From: an uncultured Alistipes sp.
GTDB taxonomy: Bacteria; Bacteroidota; Bacteroidia; Bacteroidales; Rikenellaceae
Direction of reading: 5' to 3'
Assembly (NCBI GenBank): GCA_900768015.1
Contig: CAAGBI010000052.1
Coordinates: 1 to 64,000, forward strand
DNA: 64,000 nucleotides
How positions within the stretch are numbered: the first letter of the stretch is position 1; every line of letters starts with the position of its first letter. Positions 1 to 7,913 of the stretch are shown piece by piece. The translations under genes were made by a program, and so were the position numbers. The notes beneath the pieces were generated by a model. The model saw only the letters and a program-made list of their open reading frames with translations. It had not been told where the DNA came from and ran no database searches.

Positions 1-116
1 AGGTGGTTGATACGATAAGTGAATAACGCGATCTGGCTCTCGGGTGAACCGGTGTCGGTTGTAGACTTGCCGTACTGGCCAAACAACTCCTGCTTCTTCT
101 CAGGTGTCAAATACAT
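1..116 (-). CDS. rpsO: 30S ribosomal protein S15, 5' part (runs off the window)
   Basis: The minus strand from the ATG at 116 reads MYLTPEKKQELF, then a GKSTTDTGSPESQIALF stretch and TYRINHL, the conserved N-terminus of S15. S15 binds the central domain of 16S rRNA early in 30S assembly. Only the first 38 codons lie in the window and the frame stays open to the edge. A promoter at 226-256 on the same strand gives a leader of about 100 nt. S15 genes in other bacteria often use such leaders for autoregulation; that role here is inference. Identification is firm; the remainder of the gene is not visible. Confidence 0.93.
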   Translation of the reverse strand, partial: MYLTPEKKQELFGQYGKSTTDTGSPESQIALFTYRINH

Positions 117-536
117 AATGGTTTAAGTTTTTATGGTGCGCATCCTTCTGATTTCCCGAGGATTACGCCCCTGGTTCCACTCTACGACAGATCATCCTTA
201 CCTTAGATCCTGCCAGAGCGTGCGGCAAAGATACGCTTTTTTTCGCGATTTGCAAAGCCTTTTTCTTAGAAAAAGATAAAATCTCTCCATTTCTACCACT
301 AAGCGGCAGTTTAATCACACAAACACCCGCCGCCCCATTTAACGACATTCGCCCCACTCACCCGACACCTCAAAGCATAATAGGCCTATTTATTATATTT
401 TTATGTTCTTTTCAAAGACGAGATAATAATTAAATATAGTTAATTTCGTCACAATGAACATTTAGCAAATTTTTCTATTTTTCACTGCTCGCGTATTTTT
501 TAATGGTAAAAGTGATATAATTTTGGATTTTTTGTC
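117..536. other. Intergenic region between rpsO and apbE
   Basis: About 420 bases without a credible gene. It holds the rpsO leader (117 to about 220, minus strand), the rpsO promoter and an AT-rich stretch with a short palindrome AATAGGCCTATT near 381-392. The open frames here overlap the promoter and leader, lack family resemblance and are not called as genes. Confidence 0.6.
226..256 (-). promoter_or_regulatory. Promoter of rpsO
   Basis: On the minus strand TTTG (256-253) is followed after 19 bases by TATCTTTG (233-226), a full match to the Bacteroidota sigma-ABfr consensus. It points toward rpsO and predicts a start near 220. Confidence 0.75.
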
Positions 537-544
537 TATCTTTG
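537..544 (+). promoter_or_regulatory. -7 box of apbE promoter
   Basis: TATCTTTG 25 bases before the apbE ATG. An upstream in-frame TTG falls inside this box, so translation from it is unlikely. Confidence 0.6.
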
Positions 545-568
545 TCGGTCGTATATGTATATAACGAG

Positions 569-1579
569 ATGAACTTTTCAAGACTACATAGCCTACTAAC
601 CGCCGCAATCGTCGTTGCAGCACTCGCCATCGTGGCATGCTCTTCACACAAACGAGAGTATATCACCGTGGAGGGCGAGACGCTCGGCACATTTGTCATG
701 GTGAAGTGCAACACATCGCACTCCGAGGCCGACATCGCCTCGCGCATCATGGCTATCGACGGCGAGATGAAGGCCTCTATGTCTATCTTCGACGAGACAT
801 CGCTCCTCTCGCGCATCAACCGCAACGAGTGCGACACACTCGACAACCACCTCATCTACAACATCGAGCTTGCTGAGCGCTTCTACACCCTCAGCGGCGG
901 AGCATACGACATCACCGTAAAACCCTTGACCGACGCATGGGGCTTCGGCCGCAAGGAGACAACAACCGCTCCCAACATCGACTCTATATTGCAGTTTGTG
1001 GGCTACGACCGCATAGCCATCGAGGATAACCGCCTCGTTAAGCAGGATAGCCGCACACAGATAGACCTCAACTCCATTGCTAAGGGCTACACCGTGGATG
1101 TTGTGGGCGAGGAGCTCGAAGCATTGGGTATTGTCGACTACATCGTGAACATTGGTGGCGAGGTACGCTGCCGTGGCCGCAATGCCGAGGGTAAGCTCTG
1201 GGCCATAGGCATCGAGACACCCTACGATGGCAACATGGCGATGGACTCCATCGAGAAGATTATCACGGTGGATAATGGTGCATTGGCGACCTCGGGCAAC
1301 TACCGTCGCTTCTACATCAACGACCTCGGCGAGAAAATCACCCACACCATAGACCCCCGAACTGGTTATAGCGTGTCGAGCACGCTGCTCTCAGCGACTG
1401 TCGTAGCACCCTCGTGTGCCGAGGCGGATGCCGCAGCAACGATGTTCATGGCACTCGGCTCGGAGGGAGGAGCGTTGGAGTTGGCCAAGGAGTGTGAGCG
1501 CACCCTCGGCTGGAAGTACTACTTCATCTATGCCGATGGTGAGGGCTACAAAATAGAGTGCTCCGAGGAGTATAGATAG
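569..1579 (+). CDS. apbE: FAD:protein FMN transferase (ApbE), lipoprotein
   Basis: A 336-residue ApbE-family protein. ApbE moves FMN from FAD onto a threonine of target flavoproteins such as NqrB/NqrC or RnfG/RnfD, outside the inner membrane. Visible signs are a lipoprotein signal ending AIVAC, the DLNSIAKGYTVD segment, and the C-terminal ALATSGNY and HTIDPRTG motifs that bind FAD and Mg2+. The ATG at 569 is chosen because it starts the signal peptide; the upstream TTG lies within the promoter. It is followed 13 bases later by the lipid kinase gene, so the two may be cotranscribed. No Nqr or Rnf genes are in the window, so its target is unknown. Confidence 0.93.
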   Translation: MNFSRLHSLLTAAIVVAALAIVACSSHKREYITVEGETLGTFVMVKCNTSHSEADIASRIMAIDGEMKASMSIFDETSLLSRINRNECDTLDNHLIYNIELAERFYTLSGGAYDITVKPLTDAWGFGRKETTTAPNIDSILQFVGYDRIAIEDNRLVKQDSRTQIDLNSIAKGYTVDVVGEELEALGIVDYIVNIGGEVRCRGRNAEGKLWAIGIETPYDGNMAMDSIEKIITVDNGALATSGNYRRFYINDLGEKITHTIDPRTGYSVSSTLLSATVVAPSCAEADAAATMFMALGSEGGALELAKECERTLGWKYYFIYADGEGYKIECSEEYR

Positions 1580-1592
1580 GGCGTTACGAGGT

Positions 1593-2447
1593 ATGAGAGC
1601 GTTGCTTATATACAACCCCAAGGCGGGCAGAGGCACCTCGGTGAGGTTCGCTAAGCGTGCTATAGAGATGTTTGCCGAGAGGGGCATAACCCTCGAGACA
1701 CGCCACCTCATACTGGGCGTAAACCCCTTTGATGAGGCGCTGGACACCGATTTAGCGATTGTGTGTGGCGGTGATGGCAGCATCAACTATGTGGTCAACT
1801 GCATGCGCCAGAGGGGCATAAACCCAGCACTCGGCATTGTGCCCATGGGTACGGCTAACGACTTTGCCAATGCGCTGAAGTTGCCACGCACACCCATTGC
1901 GGCAGCCAGGAGGATACTCAACGGCACGACACACAATGTAGACTGCTGCAAGGTCAACGACCGCTACTTTGTGAATATCCTAAGTTTTGGACTATTCACC
2001 ACAGCATCGCAGCGCACAGCGCGCGACGCAAAGAAGCAGTTTGGCAAGCTGGCATACCTCAAACCAGGCCTCGACGACCTAAAGACGATGCAGGCACTGC
2101 CCATACACATTGAGGTTAATGGCGAGAGGTACGATAGCGAGATATTCATCCTCTTGGCGTTCAACGGCATAACGGCGGGACGCTTTCGCCTTACGCGCAA
2201 CTCGAGGGTGGATGATGGATTGATGGATGTGGTAGTGCTCGAGAGCCGCAACAGCAAGATACTCACCTATAGTGATATGTTGCGCTACCTGCTCGGAGGC
2301 AACCCCGAGGCTGTGCACCACTTCCGCTGCTCGGAACTAAACATATCGTCACCGATGCAGCCCATAACAGATGTAGACGGTGAGCGAGGTCCCGACCTAC
2401 CCCTCCATGTAACTTGTGAACCTGGAGCGCTTAAAATAGTGATGTAA
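1593..2447 (+). CDS. Diacylglycerol/lipid kinase family protein (YegS/DgkB-like)
   Basis: A 284-residue protein with the diacylglycerol-kinase catalytic fold: N-terminal LIYNPKAGRG, then VCGGDGSINYVV (the GGDG nucleotide-binding motif) and GIVPMGTANDFA. Family members phosphorylate diacylglycerol or related lipids with ATP and recycle lipid from envelope synthesis. The C-terminal half contains the usual second beta domain ending in the PDLPLHV segment. Length is normal for the bacterial soluble family. It sits between apbE and an AraC regulator on the same strand. The precise lipid substrate cannot be read from sequence. Confidence 0.88.
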   Translation: MRALLIYNPKAGRGTSVRFAKRAIEMFAERGITLETRHLILGVNPFDEALDTDLAIVCGGDGSINYVVNCMRQRGINPALGIVPMGTANDFANALKLPRTPIAAARRILNGTTHNVDCCKVNDRYFVNILSFGLFTTASQRTARDAKKQFGKLAYLKPGLDDLKTMQALPIHIEVNGERYDSEIFILLAFNGITAGRFRLTRNSRVDDGLMDVVVLESRNSKILTYSDMLRYLLGGNPEAVHHFRCSELNISSPMQPITDVDGERGPDLPLHVTCEPGALKIVM

Positions 2448-2498
2448 GATAAAACGCTAATGCCCAAAGGGCTAACGCATAATGTTTAGATTGAATAA

Positions 2499-3479
2499 AT
2501 GAAGCAGGATGGTATTAAGAGAGCGTCGATAGACAAGCTCAAGTCGCGTTTCGAGACGGCATACTACTCGGAGGATATGGTTATCACTCCGCTGGTTATG
2601 TTCCGCGAGCTCGATGATATTACGGCACTCATTCAGGGTGTGTCGATAGGTGTGACGGTGAGCGGCACGGCAAAGATTAAGATTAATGGCAAGCTCCACG
2701 AGTTGCGCCCAAATACGCTCTTTATCTTTAACGAAAATACAGTAGTCGAGCAGGTTAAGGCCTCTATACGCTCGTCGGGATATATGATTACCTACTCGCG
2801 TCAGTATCTCAACAGCATACATGTCGACACGCAGGACCTCATCTCCATCTATCACGGCTTCTTGGATGAGCCATGCGTTCAGGTGGAGCCCGAGGAGGCG
2901 GCATATATCCACGACATCTCGAAGCTTATGCGCTCGGTGCTCTGCGACTATGCCCCCACGGCTAACCGCGAGAAGATTATAAGCTCGCTCTTTGCGGCTA
3001 TGTTCCATTATGTTATGGGCATCTTGCAGCAGCACAGCCTCCCTGCGAATGGTTCGGTGAGCAACCGCACCGACGAGTTGTTCAACAACTTCCTCGCTCT
3101 ACTCCGTGAGCACTGCTCTACGGAGCGCAGCGTGGAGTTCTACGCCTCGAGAATGGGTATCACGCCCAAGTATCTCTCGCTCATATTGAAGAAGAAGAGC
3201 GGTCGCAACGCCTCGAAGCTTATCGACGAGGCTGTGGTCTACGAGGCAAAGCGCCTGTTGAAGTACTCGGGCTTGAGCATCCGCGAGATTGCGCTTAAGC
3301 TCAACTTCGCATCGCAGAGCTTCTTCGGCAAATACTTCAAGCAGCGCGTTGGAGTGTCACCCTCGCGCTACAAGATTTGGGATGGCCGCACCGAGGAGAT
3401 TATGGCAAACACCGACTTTGCATCGACACTCGGTGAGTTTAACGCCTCGGACGAGAGCGACACAGAAATGGATATGTAA
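2499..3479 (+). CDS. AraC-family transcriptional regulator
   Basis: A 326-residue protein. Residues from about 1 to 190 form a cupin-like sensor region (SGTAKIKINGKLHELRPNTLFIF is the beta-barrel core). Residues from about 200 to 310 hold the two helix-turn-helix units of AraC/XylS: ASRMGITPKYLSLILKKKSG and then LSIREIALKLNFASQSFFGKYF with the typical GVSPSRYK end. It should bind DNA as an activator or repressor responding to a small ligand. The neighbouring lipid kinase and DsbD-like gene are possible targets, but nothing proves this. Confidence 0.9.
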   Translation: MKQDGIKRASIDKLKSRFETAYYSEDMVITPLVMFRELDDITALIQGVSIGVTVSGTAKIKINGKLHELRPNTLFIFNENTVVEQVKASIRSSGYMITYSRQYLNSIHVDTQDLISIYHGFLDEPCVQVEPEEAAYIHDISKLMRSVLCDYAPTANREKIISSLFAAMFHYVMGILQQHSLPANGSVSNRTDELFNNFLALLREHCSTERSVEFYASRMGITPKYLSLILKKKSGRNASKLIDEAVVYEAKRLLKYSGLSIREIALKLNFASQSFFGKYFKQRVGVSPSRYKIWDGRTEEIMANTDFASTLGEFNASDESDTEMDM

Positions 3480-3522
3480 ATAACTAATAATCAAACAATA
3501 ATTTTTTAACCAATTTTTATTT

Positions 3523-5445
3523 ATGAAAAAACTTTTTAAGACTCTTGCGCTCACTCTTGCGCTCGTGTTGCCCTTCGCAGCAATGGCACAGGAGGAGACT
3601 GCAAAGACCACCATCAATGTTGGTGGCGATGAGAGCAGCCCTAACATCGCATGGACTGTTACAGCTGAGGAGGAGGGTGATGGCATCTTCGTTATCACTT
3701 TCGATGGTGCTATCGCTGAGGGCTACCATGGCTACCCCATGACAGACTTCTCTGCACCTATCTTTGGTTTTGACAATGCTGAGGTAGTAGGCGATGTAGT
3801 TGAGACACTCACTCCCGAGGAGCACGGCATCGACGAGCTCACTGGCGAGCCCGCATTCATCTACGAGCACCAGGCTATCTATGTTCAGAAGATTGAGGCT
3901 AAGGCTGGTCAGAAGGTTGTAGGTTTCATCAACGCAACTATCTGTACTAACGAGTCTAACCAGTGCACAGCCAACATCGTTGACTTCACTATCAAGATGC
4001 CTGGTAAGGCTGCTGTTGTTGCAGCTGCAGCTGAGGAGGATGGTGCCTCAACACTCGACTGGAGCTCTATCATCACAGCTATCCTTTGGGGCTTCGCAGC
4101 GTTGTTGACACCTTGCGTATTCCCCATGGTGCCTATGACCGTGTCGTTCTTCGTTAAGGGCTCACAGTCTCCCGCACGCGGCCGTCTCCGCGCTTTGATG
4201 TATGGTATCTTCATCGTAGCACTCTATGTGTTGCCCATCGCACTTATCATGGCGTTGACATTGTTCGGCATCGATGTATCGGGCGATATCTTCAACTTCA
4301 TCGGTACACACTGGATTCCCAACCTTATCTTCTTTGCTATCTTCATGGTATTTGCTGCATCATTCTTCGGTGCATTCGAGATTACCATGCCATCGAAGCT
4401 CGTTAACAAGAGCGACGAGGGTGCAGATAAGGGTGGCTTGGTAGGTATCTTCTTCATGGCGTTGACACTCGTACTCGTGTCATTCTCATGTACAGGTCCT
4501 ATCGTAGGTAATGTTATCATCGAGGCTACAAGCGGCAGCACAAACTTCTGGATGCCTATCATCACTATGGCAGCCTTCGCTATCGCCTTCGCACTTCCAT
4601 TTACACTTTTGGCATGGTTCCCCTCATTGCTCAAGAACCTTCCCAAGAGCGGTGGCTGGTTGAACTCTGTTAAGGTAGTGCTCGGTTTCATCGAGGTAGC
4701 CCTCGGTTTGAAGTTCTTGATGACCGCAGACCAGACTATGCACTGGGGCTTGCTCGACCGTGAGGTTTACCTCGCTATCTGGATCGTGACATTCTCACTC
4801 ATGGGTCTCTACTTGCTCGGCAAGCTTCGCTTTGCTCACGACGATAAGGTTGAGAAGATCTCTGTATTCCGCCTCTCATTGGCTATCGGCGTATTCTCAT
4901 TCGTAGTGTACATGATTCCTGGTATGTTCGGTGCACCTCTCAACGCTATCTCTGGTTACATTCCTCCTATGAGTACTCAGGACTACCAGGTAAATGGTCG
5001 TGTTGAGAATGTTAACGCAGGCCGTAAGTATGCAGACTTCTTGCACTTACCCCACCAGCTCGACGGTTACTTCGACCTCGAGGAGGCTAAGGCAGCTGCA
5101 AAGGCTGAGAACAAGCCTATCTTCGTTGATGTTACAGGCCACGCATGTAACAACTGCCGCGAGATGGAGACTATGGTATGGAGCAACGACCAGGTATTGC
5201 CTATGTTGCGTGAGGACTTCATCATCTGCGCGCTCTATGTAGACGATATGACAAAGGTTGAGGGTGGCAAGCGTCTTGGCGCTATCAACTCTAAGCTCGC
5301 ACAGGAGACTTGGGGTGTAAACGCACAGCCCGGCTATATCATCATCTCTCCCGAGGGTGAGCAGCTCGCAGGTCCACGCGGTTACAACACCGACATCAAC
5401 GGCTTTGTTGAGTTCCTCAACGAGGGTAAGAACGGCATGAACTAA
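3523..5445 (+). CDS. dsbD: DsbD-like thiol:disulfide interchange protein
   Basis: A 640-residue inner-membrane reductase with the usual three parts. A signal peptide and periplasmic DsbD-alpha-like domain occupy about 1-170. An eight-or-so-helix membrane domain (about 180-485) carries the paired cysteine sites TPCVFPM and FSCTGPIV. A C-terminal thioredoxin-like domain (about 510-640) has the active site C-N-N-C at 542-545. Family members carry electrons from cytoplasmic thioredoxin across the membrane to reduce periplasmic disulfides, for example in cytochrome c maturation. It is followed by a strong terminator. Codon use is more even than in its neighbours, as in highly expressed genes. Confidence 0.92.
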   Translation: MKKLFKTLALTLALVLPFAAMAQEETAKTTINVGGDESSPNIAWTVTAEEEGDGIFVITFDGAIAEGYHGYPMTDFSAPIFGFDNAEVVGDVVETLTPEEHGIDELTGEPAFIYEHQAIYVQKIEAKAGQKVVGFINATICTNESNQCTANIVDFTIKMPGKAAVVAAAAEEDGASTLDWSSIITAILWGFAALLTPCVFPMVPMTVSFFVKGSQSPARGRLRALMYGIFIVALYVLPIALIMALTLFGIDVSGDIFNFIGTHWIPNLIFFAIFMVFAASFFGAFEITMPSKLVNKSDEGADKGGLVGIFFMALTLVLVSFSCTGPIVGNVIIEATSGSTNFWMPIITMAAFAIAFALPFTLLAWFPSLLKNLPKSGGWLNSVKVVLGFIEVALGLKFLMTADQTMHWGLLDREVYLAIWIVTFSLMGLYLLGKLRFAHDDKVEKISVFRLSLAIGVFSFVVYMIPGMFGAPLNAISGYIPPMSTQDYQVNGRVENVNAGRKYADFLHLPHQLDGYFDLEEAKAAAKAENKPIFVDVTGHACNNCREMETMVWSNDQVLPMLREDFIICALYVDDMTKVEGGKRLGAINSKLAQETWGVNAQPGYIIISPEGEQLAGPRGYNTDINGFVEFLNEGKNGMN

Positions 5446-5483
5446 TCATCGGGTTATCCGACTTTGATTAGTCGCCAATAGAG

Positions 5484-5518
5484 CTACCCCTGACTACGGT
5501 CGGGGGTAGTTTTTTTTT
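5484..5518 (+). terminator. Rho-independent terminator after dsbD
   Basis: CTACCCC / GGGGTAG stem with an inner TGAC/GTCG extension, followed by nine or ten T residues. Confidence 0.85.
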
Positions 5519-5561
5519 GGGGGTGCGCTACTGTGTTTTATGTGATTATGATATTATACAC

Positions 5562-5662
5562 CGTCATGCTGAGTGAAACGAAGCATCTCCTCAAAGCCGA
5601 CTATAGACGACATTGATGATGTAATGTCACCGAGGAGATTCTTCACTTCGTTCAGAATGACA
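5562..5662. repeat. Imperfect inverted repeat with 31-nt arms
   Basis: The left arm 5562-5592 and right arm 5632-5662 are imperfect complements (GTCATGCTGAGTGAA-type against TTCACTTCGTTCAGAATGAC-type), separated by 39 bases. Arms with this kind of wording recur between genes in many bacterial genomes. No coding potential is seen. It may be a REP- or MITE-like element. Confidence 0.65.
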
Positions 5663-5761
5663 ATCGAGGTGACAAGACGCACGACCCAAAAATATATAAG
5701 GGGTTCATATAAGTGGTGTGCATGGGAAAATATTGCGTTTTAGGTCAGCACCCCACGACCC

Positions 5762-5891
5762 AAATTTATCGTCAGAGTGGTGCAGATGTGGCGATGACAT
5801 GAAAAAAGCCTGGATGGATAGTACTTGGGGTACATTCCATTCAGGCTTTTGATTGAAGCGCCGCAGATGCGCCACTATCACGATAAATTTA
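5762..5891. repeat. Cloverleaf-type repeat, copy 1 (rsh 3' end)
   Basis: A 130-nt element. Outer arms 5762-5782 and 5870-5891 pair over about 20 bases. A central hairpin at 5802-5850 has a stem of about 14 bp opening into GTAC-TTGGG-GTAC. A small GC-rich hairpin lies next to the gene. The arm at 5870-5891 contains the last codons and TGA stop of the rsh gene. It shares plan and wording with copies at 31571, 49388 and 55696. Confidence 0.8.
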
Positions 5892-7752
5892 TGTGCATTA
5901 CTTCGTCAATGCCATCAATCTTTGCGATTGACTCCATGGCTACCTGAAGCTCGCTGAGAGAGTGCACGGAGAAGTCGATGGTGCATATCGCTATGCGGTC
6001 GATATTCTCGGTGGAGAGGGATGACATGGTGAGGTGGAGCTTATCGGTTATGCAGTCGATAAGGTCGCTCATGAGGTGGTAGCGGTCGATACCCTTGATG
6101 CGTATGCGCACGGGGTAGAGGAATGCGGGGTTCTCATCGAAGTTGACGCTGGTGATGGAGTCACCATACTGCGATGCCACACGAATGGCGATGTGGCAGT
6201 CGCGCTTGTGGAGCGTGGTTGTGCCATCGTTCTCCTTGAAGCCTATAACCTCATCTCCAGGCAGGGGGTGACACTTCTCGCAACGCGCATACTCGAGGCG
6301 TGGCAGGTTGGCGAAGTAGCCACGCAGGTAACGCTTTGCGCGGTATGTCGAGACATGACCCATCCACTCGGGTTCGGGCTTGGCATCCTCGCTTGTGCCT
6401 ATCTCCACGCAGTCGCCACGGTGGAGGACCGTGCGGAGCGACTCGAGCTTGCCGTTGATGCGGGCATAGACAGCCTGTGCGCCCACCTTGCTGTGTATCT
6501 CAAAGGCGAAGTCGAGGGCCGTAGCGCCCTTGGGGAGTATCACGCCGCGTCCCTTGGGCGTGAAGACCATGATGTCGTCGTTGTAGAAGGATGATGTCAC
6601 GCCATCCATAAACTCCATGTCGTGGCTGTCGTCAGCGACATCCTGGAGCACATACTTAAACTTCTCAAGCCATGCTGCGACATTCTCCTCGGTGCACTCT
6701 GCAGCACAGCCGAGGCGTGAGTTGCGCACCATGCGCTCAGAGGAGATGTGTACCTCCTCCCATATGCCCTGCTCGCTGAGGAGCTTGACATGGAAGCTCT
6801 GGTAGCCATTCTCCTTGGGGGCGTCGATGTAGTTTGCCACGCTTCCGGGCTTCTCCTTGAAGTGGTCGGTGAGGGCAGAGTAGATGAGCAGGCTCATAGC
6901 CTTCTCGCCCACGCCCGCGCACACAGGATATATAATGCGTATGTAGTGCTTGCCATCGACATGCTTGAGGTCGCAACCCTTAGCCTGCATCTTGCGCCAG
7001 ATGCTGTAGGGCATGCGGTAGCGTATCTCGGTGCGTACATCGAGGCCATGCTCCTGCATAATCTTGTCTATGAGGTCTGTAAAGCGCGTAAGGCGTGGCT
7101 TATCTGCCTCGCGCTCCGCCTCGAGCATGCTCTCCAACACGGCAAAGTCGCGGGGACAGCGGTAGCGGAACGATAGGTTCTCAAGCTCGGTCTTGATGTG
7201 GTATAGTCCGAGGCGGTTAGCCAGGGGTGCGTAGAAGTAGTCGGTCTCACCCGCAATCTTCATCTGCTTGTCGGGGCGCATGCTATCGAGCGTGCGCATG
7301 TTGTGCAGACGGTCGGCGAGCTTAATCAGCAGCGCGCGGATGTCGTAGTGCACCGACTCCAATATCTGGCGATAGTTATCCACCTGCTTCGAGTGCTCGT
7401 AGCTATCCTTCTTACGCTTTGTCACCGTATCGACCAAGAAGGCCACATCATCACCAAAGCGCTCGCGTATATCCTCGACGGTGTAGTCCGTATCCTCGAC
7501 CACATCGTGCAGAAATGCCGAGATTATGGGGTTGTCGCCAAGCTCGAGCTCCTCGGCAACGATGGCGGCAACGGCTATGGGGTGGATGATATAGGGTTCG
7601 CCACTCTTGCGGCGCTGGCTGCTATGTGCCTCTGCTGCAAGCTCATAGGCGCGACGAATACGAGATAACTCATCTGGAGTAGTGCGCTCGGCCATATAGC
7701 CAAACAACCTCTCTACGCTATTGCGAATCTGAATGGTGTAAATATCGCTCAT
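5878..7752 (-). CDS. RelA/SpoT homologue, (p)ppGpp hydrolase with atypical synthetase domain
   Basis: A 624-residue protein starting MSDIYTIQ; an upstream in-frame ATG at 7782 is less likely. Domain order is RSH-like: an HD hydrolase domain with FLHDVVEDT and KLADRLHNMRTL intact, a synthetase-like region (PYSIWRKM, then NGYQSFHVK), a TGS domain (VFTPKGRGVILPKGATALDFAFE) and a C-terminal ACT domain. The hydrolase residues look complete. The synthetase region is divergent: the usual EIYDLxAxR and FExQIRT blocks are hardly recognisable. Bacteroidales commonly carry two long RSH proteins, so this may be the hydrolase-dominant one. It regulates the stringent response. Confidence 0.85.
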   Translation of the reverse strand: MSDIYTIQIRNSVERLFGYMAERTTPDELSRIRRAYELAAEAHSSQRRKSGEPYIIHPIAVAAIVAEELELGDNPIISAFLHDVVEDTDYTVEDIRERFGDDVAFLVDTVTKRKKDSYEHSKQVDNYRQILESVHYDIRALLIKLADRLHNMRTLDSMRPDKQMKIAGETDYFYAPLANRLGLYHIKTELENLSFRYRCPRDFAVLESMLEAEREADKPRLTRFTDLIDKIMQEHGLDVRTEIRYRMPYSIWRKMQAKGCDLKHVDGKHYIRIIYPVCAGVGEKAMSLLIYSALTDHFKEKPGSVANYIDAPKENGYQSFHVKLLSEQGIWEEVHISSERMVRNSRLGCAAECTEENVAAWLEKFKYVLQDVADDSHDMEFMDGVTSSFYNDDIMVFTPKGRGVILPKGATALDFAFEIHSKVGAQAVYARINGKLESLRTVLHRGDCVEIGTSEDAKPEPEWMGHVSTYRAKRYLRGYFANLPRLEYARCEKCHPLPGDEVIGFKENDGTTTLHKRDCHIAIRVASQYGDSITSVNFDENPAFLYPVRIRIKGIDRYHLMSDLIDCITDKLHLTMSSLSTENIDRIAICTIDFSVHSLSELQVAMESIAKIDGIDEVMHINLS

Positions 7753-7799
7753 GAGTATTGGGTTAAAATTATCGGCATGCAAAGGGGCATACCTAAAGA

Positions 7800-7807
7800 C
7801 AAAGTTA
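7800..7807 (-). promoter_or_regulatory. -7 box of rsh promoter
   Basis: TAACTTTG on the minus strand, 47 bases before the chosen ATG. No clear -33 element. Confidence 0.45.
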
Positions 7808-7872
7808 CGAAAAAAATCGTGTCGTTGTCACACTTATAAGCCAAAAGTTTTCAAAAATTTGGATTTTATCAC

Positions 7873-7880
7873 TATATTTG
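7873..7880 (+). promoter_or_regulatory. -7 box for the lipoprotein at 7914
   Basis: TATATTTG, 33 bases before the ATG. Confidence 0.55.
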
Positions 7881-7913
7881 CATTACGAATAACAGTGTAA
7901 ATAAGCATAAACT

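Noticed and set aside
542..568. TTG start extending apbE by nine codons
   Set aside because: The TTG lies inside the TATCTTTG promoter box; the downstream ATG begins the lipoprotein signal.
644..1345. 233-codon minus-strand frame
   Set aside because: Antisense to apbE, with no promoter or family resemblance.
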